Shown here: one piece after another, positions 44,652-54,444 of the stretch
Position numbering within the stretch: position 1 is the stretch's first letter
How the letters are laid out: every line of letters starts with the position of its first letter
Source of the DNA: Bacteroidetes bacterium 47-18
Lineage (GTDB): Bacteria > Bacteroidota > Bacteroidia > Chitinophagales > Chitinophagaceae
Direction of reading: 5' to 3'
Assembly: GCA_001897155.1 (NCBI GenBank)
Contig: MKSF01000013.1
Location: forward strand, 186,001-250,000
DNA length: 64,000 nt
Position numbers and translations under genes: made by a program
Notes under the pieces: model-generated
Told to the model about the DNA's origin: nothing
The model's input: the letters and a program-made list of their open reading frames with translations, nothing else
Database searches by the model: none

Positions 44652-46811
44652 CTATTTTACAACCGTCATTTCATCGATCAGGTTGGTAGCGCCGCCGTAT
44701 TTGTCTATCAGCCATAATACAAAACGGATATCTACCGCTATGGTACGCTTGTATTGCTTATCAAACGCGATATCGCCGCTCATGGCTTCCCAGTTACCGT
44801 CAAAGGCCAGGCCTGTCAGGTGACCTTCAGCATTGATCATCGGGGAACCGGAGTTACCGCCGGTAATATCATTGTTGGTGACAAAGCAGGTAACCAGCTC
44901 GCCTTTGCTGTTGGCATATCTGCCGTAATCCTTGGTCTTAACAAGCTCCAGGAAGTCCTGTGGCAGATCGAATTCATAATCACCGGGCTTGTACTTGGCC
45001 AGCAGGCCGTCCATATGGGTGTAGTATCTGTACTCCACGGCATCCTGTGGACTGTAGCCGCCCACTTTACCATAGGTGATGCGCATTGTGCTGTTGGCAT
45101 CCGGGTACATAAGCTGACCTTTGTTTTTCTCCATCAATGCTTTTACATAGGTTTTGGACAGCTCCGCGTTCTTATCATTAAATTCACTGATCTTGCCGGC
45201 GTAGTTCTTATTATAGTTGTCTACAAAGCTTTTAGCGTATATAAATGCAGGATCTGCTTCCAGCGCCTCTGCCTTGGGATTGCGGATAAAATCGTTGAAT
45301 TTCACATCATCAAAGAACAGGGAGGTCGCAAATACGTAACGGGCGTAATCATTGAAGGTTTTGGCCCAGTCCTCGTTACCGAACATTTTGAATATATGTG
45401 TCTGGTAAACATCCGGCTGCTGGCTTTTGCTGATATCCTTATAGAAGGCTTCCGTCATACGGGCGAATATCTCTTTCTCCATTTCACCCACAAATGACTT
45501 CATCATATTTTCCCTGTAAGCCTTGATACGGTCGGCAGTGGCTTTGATCTCTTCCGGCTTGGCCTTTTTGTCGGTCAGCTGCTCGTGTAAGGATACGCCC
45601 GCAGCGCCCAGCACACCTACCGGTGATGCGTAAAAGCCCTCGTTCATATATACACGGTGCTTCGCGTAAGGCTTATAATCCGCAAAGGCATTCGCAAAGT
45701 CATTTATCAGGTTGCCATAGCCTTTCTTATTGGCGTTATTCCACTGGTTGAATTCCCTTTCCTGGCGTTTCTTTTCATTCACCACGTTCAGGCGCTTCAA
45801 CTGCTCTGTCTGGCCTATAAAGTATTTCCAGTAGTTGGATATGGAAGCATATTTGGAGGTCAGCATAAGATTGACAGCAGGATCCTGGCGCATATATTTA
45901 CGCATAATAGACAGGCGTGTGTCTCTCAGCTTCACTACAGCAGGATTGGTCTCGCTGATGCGCAGGTCCACATCATACGATGTGATGAAGCGCTCCGTAC
46001 GGCCGGGATAACCCATTACCATAGAGAAGTCGCCCTCTTCCACACCTTTGATATTTACAGGCAGGAAATGCTTGGGCTTGTAAGGCACATTATCCTTGGA
46101 GTAGGCGGCGGGCTTGTTGTCACGGCCTGCATATACGCGGAATACGGAGAAGTCGGCCGTATGACGGGGCCACATCCAGTTGTCCGTATCACCGCCGTAT
46201 TTGCCCAAGGATTTGGGAGGGGTGGCTACCAGGCGAACATCCGTAAATACTTCATATTTCAGCAGGATATACTGGTTGCCGCTGAAATAGGAAGCTACAC
46301 GGGATTCATATTTACCGCCTTCCGTACCTTCCTTCTGGATCGTATTCAGGATATCTTCCAGGTTCTTTTTACGCTTTTCGGCATTGCCCCTGGAAGAGGC
46401 TGCTACTACCCTGTCCGTCACATCTTCCATGCTTACCAGGAATTTCACCGATAAGCCCTTGGCAGGCAGCTCCTGTCCGAAAGACCTGGCCCAGAAGCCG
46501 TTCTCCAGGTAGTTATTTTCGACCGTGCTCAGCGCCGCGATATTACCATAGCCACAATGGTGGTTCGTGATCAGCAATCCCTGGCCGGAGATCATCTCTC
46601 CCGTACAACCGCCGCCAAAGTGAACGATCGCATCTTTTAAGCTGGAATTATTGGCATTGTACAGGTCCTGAGGTGTGAGCCGGATGCCCAGCTTTTTCAT
46701 TTCCTCGTAATTTTTCCCGATCAGCATCGGTATCCACATACCTTCATCCGCCCTTAGCCTGGCAGAAAAAAGGGTGGTAAAAGCAAATAAACTGAGTAAT
46801 ATTTTTTTCAT
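44652..46811 (-). CDS. S46-family dipeptidyl peptidase, DPP7-type
   Basis: Exported serine exopeptidase that releases N-terminal dipeptides, used by asaccharolytic and predatory Bacteroidota to feed on peptides. The 720-residue protein starts at the ATG of the signal peptide (46811); an upstream in-frame ATG at 46919 adds 36 unlikely residues. Catalytic H85 is in TNHHCGYG, the Asp is in WPRHTADF, and S654 is in TGGNSGSP. Eighteen residues after S654 is Gly (LAFDGNWEAMSGD), the position that is Arg in DPP11. So DPP7-like cleavage after hydrophobic residues is predicted rather than acidic specificity. Confidence 0.93.
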   Translation of the reverse strand: MKKILLSLFAFTTLFSARLRADEGMWIPMLIGKNYEEMKKLGIRLTPQDLYNANNSSLKDAIVHFGGGCTGEMISGQGLLITNHHCGYGNIAALSTVENNYLENGFWARSFGQELPAKGLSVKFLVSMEDVTDRVVAASSRGNAEKRKKNLEDILNTIQKEGTEGGKYESRVASYFSGNQYILLKYEVFTDVRLVATPPKSLGKYGGDTDNWMWPRHTADFSVFRVYAGRDNKPAAYSKDNVPYKPKHFLPVNIKGVEEGDFSMVMGYPGRTERFITSYDVDLRISETNPAVVKLRDTRLSIMRKYMRQDPAVNLMLTSKYASISNYWKYFIGQTEQLKRLNVVNEKKRQEREFNQWNNANKKGYGNLINDFANAFADYKPYAKHRVYMNEGFYASPVGVLGAAGVSLHEQLTDKKAKPEEIKATADRIKAYRENMMKSFVGEMEKEIFARMTEAFYKDISKSQQPDVYQTHIFKMFGNEDWAKTFNDYARYVFATSLFFDDVKFNDFIRNPKAEALEADPAFIYAKSFVDNYNKNYAGKISEFNDKNAELSKTYVKALMEKNKGQLMYPDANSTMRITYGKVGGYSPQDAVEYRYYTHMDGLLAKYKPGDYEFDLPQDFLELVKTKDYGRYANSKGELVTCFVTNNDITGGNSGSPMINAEGHLTGLAFDGNWEAMSGDIAFDKQYKRTIAVDIRFVLWLIDKYGGATNLIDEMTVVK

Positions 46812-46922
46812 AAGAGCAAATATAATAATTATAACGTGATGTAATAAGCCGGCAAACGGAAAATTTACGCACCGGGAGATACCTTTACAGGCATTTCCCG
46901 GTGTGCTTTCTGCGGGCATATG

Positions 46923-48536
46923 CTATTCCGGCTGCAGCCACATCAGCACCACACCCTTCTTCCTGTTCTTTACGATCCTGTTCAGCACAATGTATTCATT
47001 ATTGGCCGCATCATAGTGACCTATGCTGAAGAGCATCAGGTTCTTTTCCTTTTTTTCACCTTCTATCACTTTTTTTCCTTCAGGGATACCCTTGCCGGAG
47101 GTTTTGTAATAATAGCCATTGCAGGCGCCCAGGGTCTGTATGGTAGTCACCCGCTTACCGGATTTCATTTTTTTCTGGTTAGCCTCAATGTCATTGAACA
47201 GCACTTAGCTGTTTTGGGGAGCGCCTATATACTGGAAAGATTTATATTGCGTACCCCAGCTAAGCGTATAAGCCATTTCATTACGGAATGAATAAAACAG
47301 CGGAGAAGGTATGCTCATTACTTTCTGCGATTTCGGGATATAGTTGGCTGCGATCACATTGCCCTCCTTGTCATATTTCATCACACCGACATCGTTCAGG
47401 TAGTAATCGATCCGTGTTCTCACACCTGTTTTGCTGGTATAGGTGGTAACGATCACCAGGATCTCCTCCAGCACTATGGTATAGCTCCCATCCGGGTTAA
47501 TGTACAGTGACTGGGGCACCGCGCTCATTTCTTCCCTTTTCTTGAACTGGGATTTCGCAATTCTATCCAGCTCGGTCAGCCGCAGTTGCTGGTTACTGAA
47601 ATTAGCCAGGCTTTTGTCAAAGGTGGCCATAAAAACAACATACCGCTTGTTGAACTTCTTTTTCTTGGCGTCAACCGATTTGTTGGATAGCATTAGGAAT
47701 TGCTGTGTAACCGGGTTGAATCTCAATATAACGCTTTCAATATCCTTGGCGCTGTTATACGTCACTTTGGTCATATCAAAAGATGCAGCGCCTGCATTTA
47801 ATTTACCTACGAATAAGCCCCCGTTCTGGTCCCCGCCGGATCGTTTGGTATTCATACCCTTTGCCACTACATAGACGGCCTTGTCACCATCCACATACAG
47901 GTCCAGGAATTCCATATATTTATAGCCGTCATTGGGAGAGTCATAAAAGGACCGGGAAATCACCTGATGCTGATCGTTGAAATGCAGCAGCTCGATCCTT
48001 TCATTCCTGTTTTCGGCAAAGGTGTTGAACAGGGCTATGGCATAGCTGTTGGAATTTTCATCTTTACGGATAAAGAAATCAGGCGGAGGGACATTACCAA
48101 ACGCCATAGCATACCCGCTTCCCATATTGAGCTTATCAAAACGGGCAATGGTCTCCTGGCTGACAATGCTGCCGTTGGAGCCGTTGATGATAACCCTCAG
48201 TAAAGTTGGCGTTTTGTTATCCAGCCTGTAGATAAAGCAAACGATCTGCCCGTTGATCTCGTAAACGGCGCTGACATTTCCCACCTTTTTACCACCGGCT
48301 TCGTATTCTACCGTTTTATTATAGGCCAGCTTCTTATCCGTATTGTAGCTCCTGATACTGATCTTGCCATGCTTCTCAAAGTGTAACAAATAGGTAGTAC
48401 CGTTCTGCGCTTTGATGATCTTGGCCGCACCCGCCTCCGGCTCGTCAAAAATACCGGAAGTGGACAGTACCTTAAATTGGGCAAAAGAGGAGACATATAA
48501 GCCTATTGCCACCATAAGAAAAAGGAGTCGTTTCAT
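46923..48536 (-). pseudogene. Secreted-protein gene interrupted by an in-frame UAA
   Basis: From the ATG at 48536 (signal peptide MKRLLFLMVAIGLYVSSFAQ) one frame runs to 46923 with a single stop, TAA at 47205-47207, after 443 codons. The 93 codons beyond the stop continue in the same frame with ordinary protein-like sequence and end in a normal stop: VLFNDIEANQKKMKSG, then GYYYKTSGKGIP, then MLFSIGHYDAANNEYIVLNR. The codon after TAA is GTG, so restart is possible. Without the TAA the product would be a 537-residue beta-rich exported protein of unknown family. Readthrough, a recent nonsense mutation or a sequencing error cannot be told apart here. Confidence 0.7.
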
Positions 48537-48668
48537 ATTGATTTCTTTAAGAACATTTAAAAAGGTGCAAAAATAAACCAAATATTAAGAAAAAGTTAAC
48601 GAATCCACAGAAATATTTATACAGCGGCGGATATTGAAGAAGCCGGGGGAATTCCAAAAATTTCAGGT

Positions 48669-48676
48669 TACTTTTG
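48669..48676 (+). promoter_or_regulatory. Possible -7 box for the cyclophilin gene
   Basis: TACTTTTG fits TAnnTTTG, 27 bp before the ATG at 48704. No -33 box at the right distance. Confidence 0.35.
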
Positions 48677-48703
48677 TTCTTAAATTCAAATTATTTAATA
48701 AAT

Positions 48704-49156
48704 ATGAAAGCGATTATAAGTACGGCAAAAGGAGACATGACCGTAACGTTCTATGAAAATGACGCGCCCAATACAGTAGCTAATTTCGTGAAGCTGGCCA
48801 GAGCAGGCTTTTATGACGGCCTGACCTTCCACAGGGTGATCCCTGATTTCGTGATCCAGGGCGGATGCCCCAATTCCAGGGAAGGTGCTACAGGCATGAT
48901 AGGTGCCGGCAACCCGGGCTATAAGATAGATTGCGAAACCGGCGGCGGCAACCAGCATCATGACCGCGGCGTATTGTCCATGGCGCATGCAGGCCGCAAC
49001 ACGGGAGGCTCCCAGTTCTTCATATGCCACAGCAGGAATAACACCGCCCACCTGGACGGCGTACATACCTGCTTCGGCAAGGTCACCGGGCATGTGGAAG
49101 TGGTAGATGCCATACAGGCCGGCGACCGCATCCTTAAAATTACCATTGAAGATTAA
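48704..49156 (+). CDS. Cyclophilin-type peptidyl-prolyl isomerase
   Basis: A 150-residue cytosolic cyclophilin that speeds proline isomerisation during protein folding. Conserved pieces are [15 protein letters not shown] (catalytic Arg), [15 protein letters not shown] and [20 protein letters not shown]. No signal peptide. The ATG at 48704 ([14 protein letters not shown]) is the family start; a frame from 48674 is longer by ten unlikely residues. Flanked by its own terminator. Confidence 0.95.
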   Translation: MKAIISTAKGDMTVTFYENDAPNTVANFVKLARAGFYDGLTFHRVIPDFVIQGGCPNSREGATGMIGAGNPGYKIDCETGGGNQHHDRGVLSMAHAGRNTGGSQFFICHSRNNTAHLDGVHTCFGKVTGHVEVVDAIQAGDRILKITIED

Positions 49157-49166
49157 TAAAATATTG

Positions 49167-49199
49167 CAGGAGGCTGCCCGTTCTCCGGGCAGCCTCCTG
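49167..49199 (+). terminator. Terminator after the cyclophilin gene
   Basis: 14-bp arms CAGGAGGCTGCCCG (49167-49180) and CGGGCAGCCTCCTG (49186-49199), followed by a weakly T-rich stretch. Confidence 0.75.
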
Positions 49200-49412
49200 T
49201 ATTTCCTTGTTAGTGTGCCGTATCAGGATGGAATGTCAATGAGCTTGCCCGGCCGGTACATACCCCTCTCCTGTTTCCATAATATTCCCCCCGCCTTTAT
49301 TGCCGTAACCCTGTTCCTGGCGCTGCCCGGAGGTACATTTGCGCCCTTACTTTTTGTTGCGGTTATATAATAAGTATTTTTTAACTTGCGTATTTTAAAA
49401 ACAGATTCAAAT

Positions 49413-49973
49413 ATGAAATATTTGATAGTCGGGCTGGGGAATATAGGAGCAGAATATGACTTTACAAGGCATAATATTGGTTTTGATATAGCTGACGCAT
49501 TCGTCATTAAGCATGGCGGCAAATTCAACATCGACAGGCTGGCTATGGTGAGCGAGGTGAAATGGAAAGGTAAGACGTTCGTGGTCATTAAGCCTACCAC
49601 TTATATGAACCTGAGCGGCAGGGCCGTTAAGTACTGGATGCAGAAAGAGAAGATAGCCGTAGAAAATATCATTGTGCTGGTGGACGACCTGGCCATCCCC
49701 ATAGATAAGCTGAGGATCAGGGCCGGCGGCAGCCACGCAGGGCATAACGGCCTTAAGGATATAGACGCGGAGCTGGGCACCAACCAGTACAAAAGGATCC
49801 GGTTCGGCATCGGCAACGATTATCCCAGGGGCAGGCAGGCGGATTTTGTACTGTCCAAATGGAAAGCCGATGAGCTGGAAACCGTTAAAATAAAAATACT
49901 CCAGGCTGTAGAGGCTATCGAAACCATTGCCGCCGCAGGACTGGAAAAGACAATGAATACTTATAACAAATAG
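49413..49973 (+). CDS. pth: Peptidyl-tRNA hydrolase
   Basis: Recycles tRNA by cleaving peptidyl-tRNA released during aborted translation. The 186-residue protein has N10 (GLGNIG), the catalytic H20 in TRHNIGFD, the tRNA-contact motif PTTYMNLSG, VDDLAIP and GSHAGHNGLK. The ATG at 49413 gives the family start MKYLIVGLGN. The aminotransferase gene begins 3 bp after its stop, so the two are probably one transcript. Confidence 0.97.
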   Translation: MKYLIVGLGNIGAEYDFTRHNIGFDIADAFVIKHGGKFNIDRLAMVSEVKWKGKTFVVIKPTTYMNLSGRAVKYWMQKEKIAVENIIVLVDDLAIPIDKLRIRAGGSHAGHNGLKDIDAELGTNQYKRIRFGIGNDYPRGRQADFVLSKWKADELETVKIKILQAVEAIETIAAAGLEKTMNTYNK

Positions 49974-49976
49974 AAC

Positions 49977-51158
49977 ATGAAGCTATCAAATTATATCGAT
50001 GCTATCCGGGAACCTCAGACCATCCTGATGGCCAAGCTGAGCAGGGAGCTGAAAGCGCAGGGAAAAGACGTAGTGGATCTCAGCCTGGGAGAGCCTGATT
50101 TTATTACCCCGGCCCATATCATAGAAGCCGCCAGGAAAGCTATGGACGAAGGCTATACCAAATATCCGCCCGTAGCCGGCTACCCGGAGCTGCGGGAAGC
50201 CATCTGTGAAAAGCTGCAAAGGGATAACCAGCTGACCTACCGTTCTGAAAATATAGTGGTAAGCACAGGCGCCAAGCAGGCGCTGGCCAATGTGATCCAT
50301 TGCCTGATAGAGACGGGCGATGAAGTGATCATTCCCACCCCTTACTGGGTATCTTATGCTACGCTCGTAAAAATGGCAGGAGGCACACCTGTATTTATCA
50401 GCTGTGGTATCGAAGCGCACTTCAAATTGTCTGCAGCGCAACTGCGTGCAGCCATCACACCGAAAACACGGATGCTGATCTATTCCTCTCCTTCCAACCC
50501 GGCAGGAGCGGTCTATACCCGGGAGGAGCTGCAGGAGCTGTATGAAGTATTAAAAGATTACCCGGAGATCACCGTGGTAAGTGACGAAATATACGAATAC
50601 ATCAATTACGGCACAGGCCATTACAGCATTGCCCAATTCGGCGAGATGAAGGACCGTACCGTCATTGTGAACGGCTTTGCCAAAGGCTACGCGATGACCG
50701 GCTGGAGACTGGGGTATATTGCCGCCCCCGAGCCGCTGGCCAAAGCCTGCGAAAAGCTGCAGAGCCAGATCACCTCAGGCGCTAACTCCATTGCGCAGCG
50801 CGCGGCTATTACCGCCCTGCTCGGCGACCAGCAGCCTACCCGCGATATGTGCAGCGCCTACAAGCAGAGAAGGGATTATTTTATACCGGCGCTGGCTGCC
50901 ATACCCGGATTCAAGGTAGCGAACCCTGACGGCGCATTTTATGCATTTGTGGATGTAACATCCTGCTTTGGTAAAACGATTGCCGGGCAGACCATAAAGG
51001 ATGCTGACGACCTGGCAATGGCATTGCTGCATCATGCGCATGTGACCGGGGTAAGCGGTACGAGCTTCGGAGAGCCCAACTGCATACGCTTTTCCTTTGC
51101 CACATCTATGGACCGGCTGGAAGAAGCGATTGCAAGGCTGCATAAAATATTCTCATAA
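49977..51158 (+). CDS. PLP-dependent aspartate aminotransferase (class I, subgroup Ib)
   Basis: Moves the amino group between aspartate and 2-oxoglutarate; related enzymes also accept prephenate or aromatic substrates. The 393-residue fold-type I enzyme has LSLGEPDFITP near the N-terminus, SSPSNPAGAVYTREEL, and VSDEIYEYINY. The PLP lysine K236 is in NGFAKGYAMTGWRLGY, and the C-terminal arginine region is NCIRFSFATS. The GYAMTGWRLGY signature is typical of the Ib subgroup. It follows pth by 3 bp. Confidence 0.95.
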   Translation: MKLSNYIDAIREPQTILMAKLSRELKAQGKDVVDLSLGEPDFITPAHIIEAARKAMDEGYTKYPPVAGYPELREAICEKLQRDNQLTYRSENIVVSTGAKQALANVIHCLIETGDEVIIPTPYWVSYATLVKMAGGTPVFISCGIEAHFKLSAAQLRAAITPKTRMLIYSSPSNPAGAVYTREELQELYEVLKDYPEITVVSDEIYEYINYGTGHYSIAQFGEMKDRTVIVNGFAKGYAMTGWRLGYIAAPEPLAKACEKLQSQITSGANSIAQRAAITALLGDQQPTRDMCSAYKQRRDYFIPALAAIPGFKVANPDGAFYAFVDVTSCFGKTIAGQTIKDADDLAMALLHHAHVTGVSGTSFGEPNCIRFSFATSMDRLEEAIARLHKIFS

Positions 51159-51180
51159 GATACCGGGATACCTCCCAAAC

Positions 51181-51211
51181 AAAAGCTGCTGTAAAATATA
51201 CAGCAGCTTTT
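51181..51211. terminator. Bidirectional terminator between the aminotransferase and ppx
   Basis: 13-bp arms AAAAGCTGCTGTA (51181-51193) and TACAGCAGCTTTT (51199-51211), with T-rich sequence on the plus side. Confidence 0.85.
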
Positions 51212-51214
51212 GTT

Positions 51215-52093
51215 TTATTTCAGCTTTTCATAGAGCAGCTTAATGATGCCATCCGCGACCCCGATCCGTGGAACCAGTATCTCCTCTATTCCCGCCCATT
51301 TCATTATATTGGTATATACCTTAAGCGCGGGTACGATCACATCCGCCCTGTCTTCCTTGAGCTGGTATTTATTCATACGCTCCGCAACGGTCATGGCAGA
51401 CATGGACTTGTACATCGTTTGCAGCGTACCCAGCAGCAAAGGCTTGTTCTCCTTACTTTTGGTAAGCGAAAAGACCTTATTGATATTGCCTCCCGATCCG
51501 ATGGCCTGGAGCGCCGGTATGCCTTTGGTGATCTCCTTAAGGGTATCTTTCATGGTTGCCCACTGCTTATCGCTGATCTGGCGGTTCAGCAGCCGGATGG
51601 TCCCGATATTAAAAGACTCCTTGAAAATGATCTCATCCTTTTTCATCAGCGTGATTTCCGTACTGCCGCCACCCACATCTATATAAAGATAGCGGCCGCG
51701 GTGGTTGATATTCGCATTCAGGTGATTCTCGTAAATGATCTGCGCTTCCTCGCTGCCGGATATGATCTCGATATCAATACCGGTATGCGCTTTTATCATG
51801 TCTATAAGCTGCGCTCCGTTGGCGGCGTCCCGCATGGCAGAAGTGGCGCAGGCCCGGTAATGCGCTACCTGGTGTATTTCCATGGCTATCTTATACACCT
51901 GCATGGTTTTCAAAAGCTCATCTGCTTTCTCCTTACCTATGCTGCCCTCCCGGAACACATCAAACCCCAGGCGCAAAGGTATCCTTATAAGGTTGAGCTT
52001 GGAAAAGACAGGCGACCCGCTTTCCGGATGCGTGACTTCCTGTATCAGTAACCGGGCTGCATTCGACCCTATGTCAATAGCCGCTAATCTCAA
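51215..52093 (-). CDS. ppx: Ppx/GppA exopolyphosphatase-family protein
   Basis: Predicted to remove phosphate from polyphosphate or to hydrolyse pppGpp. The 292-residue protein is the short two-domain form. It has the actin-like ATPase motifs AAIDIGSNAARLL (residues 3-15), SGSEEAQIIYENHL, LYIDVGGGSTEITL and AIGSGGNINKV. The C-terminal HD-like domain of long GppA enzymes is absent, as in many Bacteroidota. It is divergent from the S8 protease gene; a 10-bp inverted repeat lies between them. Confidence 0.94.
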   Translation of the reverse strand: MRLAAIDIGSNAARLLIQEVTHPESGSPVFSKLNLIRIPLRLGFDVFREGSIGKEKADELLKTMQVYKIAMEIHQVAHYRACATSAMRDAANGAQLIDMIKAHTGIDIEIISGSEEAQIIYENHLNANINHRGRYLYIDVGGGSTEITLMKKDEIIFKESFNIGTIRLLNRQISDKQWATMKDTLKEITKGIPALQAIGSGGNINKVFSLTKSKENKPLLLGTLQTMYKSMSAMTVAERMNKYQLKEDRADVIVPALKVYTNIMKWAGIEEILVPRIGVADGIIKLLYEKLK

Positions 52094-52108
52094 TTTTAAT
52101 ATTTTTTG

Positions 52109-52148
52109 TAAACGATAAAAGTAATATTTTTATCACAATTATCGTTTA
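52109..52148. promoter_or_regulatory. Inverted repeat between divergent ppx and S8 protease genes
   Basis: TAAACGATAA (52109-52118) and TTATCGTTTA (52139-52148) are perfect inverted copies separated by 20 bp, filling most of the 65-bp gap. The spacing would suit a dimeric regulator binding both promoters, or a long-loop hairpin. Confidence 0.45.
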
Positions 52149-52158
52149 TTAAATAATT

Positions 52159-53814
52159 ATGAATCCACTCCGGCATGCTGCTGTTCTTATGATATCCGGG
52201 CTGCTGTGCGGCTCCGGCAGCATGCTGTCGGCCCAGACCGTTGATGTGCTGTGGGTCAGCTTTACCGATAAGGCCGGTACGCCTTATACCCTTTCCAATC
52301 CCCGCGATTTCCTCACCCAGGCAGCTATTGACAGAAGGCTCCGGTTCGGCATAACCACAGACAGCACGGACCTTCCTGTGAACGAAAGCTACATCAGCAA
52401 TACGGCAACTGTCAGCAACGGTACACCGTGGCTCGCTTCCCGGTGGCTGAACGGCGTATTGCTGCAGACAGCGGACAGCAGCGTCACTGCACAGATAAGG
52501 GCATTACCCTATGTAGCAGACTGCCAGTGGGTCACCCGTTTCAGCAACGGATGGCCCTATATAAAGGCGCAGGCACCCCAGGTGCCGGGAGATGCAACGC
52601 CAGCCCAGCCTGTCAGCATGGATGCCACCTATTACGGGGGCGGCTGGAACCAGATACATACCTGCGAAGGCGAATTCCTGCACGAAAGAGGCTACGAGGG
52701 ACAGGGTATGCTGATCGCGGTCATTGATGCGGGCTTCAGCGGCCTGTATAACAACAGCTATTTCGAGCACCTGGTATCGGAAGGCCGCATTGCAGACCGG
52801 TATTCCTTCCTGCGGAATGATACTTTCATCACCCAGGACGGCGACCACGGGCTGCGGGTGCTGAGCGTGATGGCCGGCTACCGGCCGGACGCCTTTGTCG
52901 GCACCGCGCCCAAAGCCCGCTATGCCCTGTACCAGACCGATCACCAAAACACAGAATCTTTTGTTGAGGTCTATGCCTGGATCGCCGCCCTTGAAAGGGC
53001 TGACAGCATAGGAGCGGATATTGTCAATAATTCGCTTGGCTACAGCATATTTGATGAATCCGTTCACAATTTTACAACCGCGACGCTGGACGGGCACTCC
53101 AACCTGCTCAGCCGTATGGCCAATACAGGAGCCTCCAAAGGGATGCTGATAGTGAGCTCCGCCGGCAACGAAGGCAACAGGCCCTGGAAGCATATCCTCT
53201 TCCCTTCCGACGGGGATAGTGTGCTGGCAGTCGGCAATACCGATGCCGGTAAGCACATCCATTATACCAGCGGGAAAGGGCCTGCCGGCCTCAGCAAGCC
53301 GGACGTGGTGGCGATGGGCACTAATGCGAGGGTCATTAACCGGATCAGCTCCATTGCTCCGGGCAACGGCGCTTCCTTCGCGACCCCGGTCGTCAGCGGG
53401 CTCGCCGCCTGCTTCTGGCAACTGGACAGGAACCGGCACCCTGCCGAGATAAGATCACTGATCAGGCAGTACGGCCACCTGGGCGTAAATGATAGTATGC
53501 AGCTTTACGGGTATGGCGTCCCGGACTTTAAACGGATGGCACAGCCTTATGTAAGCATTAAGGAAACAGCACCTGCCGCTGCAATAACGGTCTATCCCAA
53601 TCCTTCACCCGGCACCATAACCGTTTCCGCATCCGGTGAGCGCATCATACGCTACCAGGTCATCAATATGACAGGGAAAGTGCTGCTGCAGGAAACCCTA
53701 GTGCCGGGCAGGACTACGGCCGAGCCGGATGTCAGCAACCTGGCTCCCGGCATTTACACGCTCCTGGTATATACGGATAAGGCCGTCAGCAGCAGCCTGT
53801 TTACACGGCTATAG
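52159..53814 (+). CDS. S8 (subtilisin-like) serine peptidase with type IX type A sorting domain
   Basis: A 551-residue exported protease. A signal peptide (~1-25) and an N-terminal propeptide-like region (~26-160) precede the subtilase domain. Its catalytic triad is D190 ([10 protein letters not shown]), H230 ([11 protein letters not shown]) and S406 ([13 protein letters not shown]), with the oxyanion Asn in SSAGNEGN. The C-terminal ~80 residues ([19 protein letters not shown] ... [14 protein letters not shown]) form the type A sorting domain. It should be exported by the type IX system and processed by a PorU sortase. The last 6 bp overlap the convergent NUDIX gene. Confidence 0.95.
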   Translation: MNPLRHAAVLMISGLLCGSGSMLSAQTVDVLWVSFTDKAGTPYTLSNPRDFLTQAAIDRRLRFGITTDSTDLPVNESYISNTATVSNGTPWLASRWLNGVLLQTADSSVTAQIRALPYVADCQWVTRFSNGWPYIKAQAPQVPGDATPAQPVSMDATYYGGGWNQIHTCEGEFLHERGYEGQGMLIAVIDAGFSGLYNNSYFEHLVSEGRIADRYSFLRNDTFITQDGDHGLRVLSVMAGYRPDAFVGTAPKARYALYQTDHQNTESFVEVYAWIAALERADSIGADIVNNSLGYSIFDESVHNFTTATLDGHSNLLSRMANTGASKGMLIVSSAGNEGNRPWKHILFPSDGDSVLAVGNTDAGKHIHYTSGKGPAGLSKPDVVAMGTNARVINRISSIAPGNGASFATPVVSGLAACFWQLDRNRHPAEIRSLIRQYGHLGVNDSMQLYGYGVPDFKRMAQPYVSIKETAPAAAITVYPNPSPGTITVSASGERIIRYQVINMTGKVLLQETLVPGRTTAEPDVSNLAPGIYTLLVYTDKAVSSSLFTRL

Positions 53815-54399
53815 CCTGTAATGCTCCTTTAAAAGGGTCCGGATATTAGGATAGGTCTGTTCCAGCACTTCCGGTATTTCTCCGGGCATTACCCACCTGA
53901 CCGCTGTGATATCTTCTTCCTCCTGCGCTGCCAGTACCGGATCGTGCATGACTTTCATCCCGAACCAAAAGGTGCGTTTGAGCACATATTGTTCATACAT
54001 ATGGTACGTATGATAAGTGTCCGCTATATGGCCTGCCAGTTGCAGCTTATCCGCACCGGTTTCCTCTTCCACCTCTCTCACTGCTCCTTCGGCAGGGGTT
54101 TCCCCCGGCTCCAGCTTCCCTTTCGGCAGATCCCAGCAGCCACGCCTGCGGATCATCAGCAGCGCCCCTTCTGCATTGAAGACCAGCCCCCCGGCCGCTT
54201 CGATGCTTATATGGGTCTCCAGTATCACATCCACCACAGCATCCAGCGGAGCCGGCACTATCATATCTTCGTGCAGGGTATGGGGCGGCGGAGCCAGGCG
54301 CTCACGCAACTGCTGCAATGCATGGTCATCTCCCGGCTGTTCACCGGTAACCTGAAGGCAGTATTGTCCAAAATGTATGGTCGTCATGGTTCTTATCAT
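53809..54399 (-). CDS. NUDIX hydrolase
   Basis: Hydrolyses a nucleoside diphosphate linked to another moiety. The 196-residue protein has an N-terminal ~65-residue extension before the fold and a perfect Nudix box, G94 to A116 ([12 protein letters not shown] then [11 protein letters not shown]), with Glu residues for the metal. The substrate cannot be named. A start at ATG 54387 is also possible. It sits downstream of the DUF4476 gene's terminator, so it should have its own promoter. Confidence 0.92.
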   Translation of the reverse strand: MIRTMTTIHFGQYCLQVTGEQPGDDHALQQLRERLAPPPHTLHEDMIVPAPLDAVVDVILETHISIEAAGGLVFNAEGALLMIRRRGCWDLPKGKLEPGETPAEGAVREVEEETGADKLQLAGHIADTYHTYHMYEQYVLKRTFWFGMKVMHDPVLAAQEEEDITAVRWVMPGEIPEVLEQTYPNIRTLLKEHYRL

Positions 54400-54405
54400 T
54401 TAAAA

Positions 54406-54438
54406 AAAGCTTATAAGATAGCGACCTTATAAGCTTTT
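54406..54438 (-). terminator. Terminator after the second DUF4476 gene
   Basis: 13-bp arms AAAAGCTTATAAG (54406-54418) and CTTATAAGCTTTT (54426-54438). On the minus strand the stem is followed by TTTTTTTAAA. It lies only 7 bp upstream of the NUDIX start codon. Confidence 0.85.
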
Positions 54439-54444
54439 CCTTTT

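Noticed and set aside
46923-47204. A separate 93-residue gene starting at GTG 47204
   Set aside because: It is in the same frame and directly adjacent to the stop of the upstream coding part, has no signal or start context of its own, and is better read as the 3' end of one interrupted gene.
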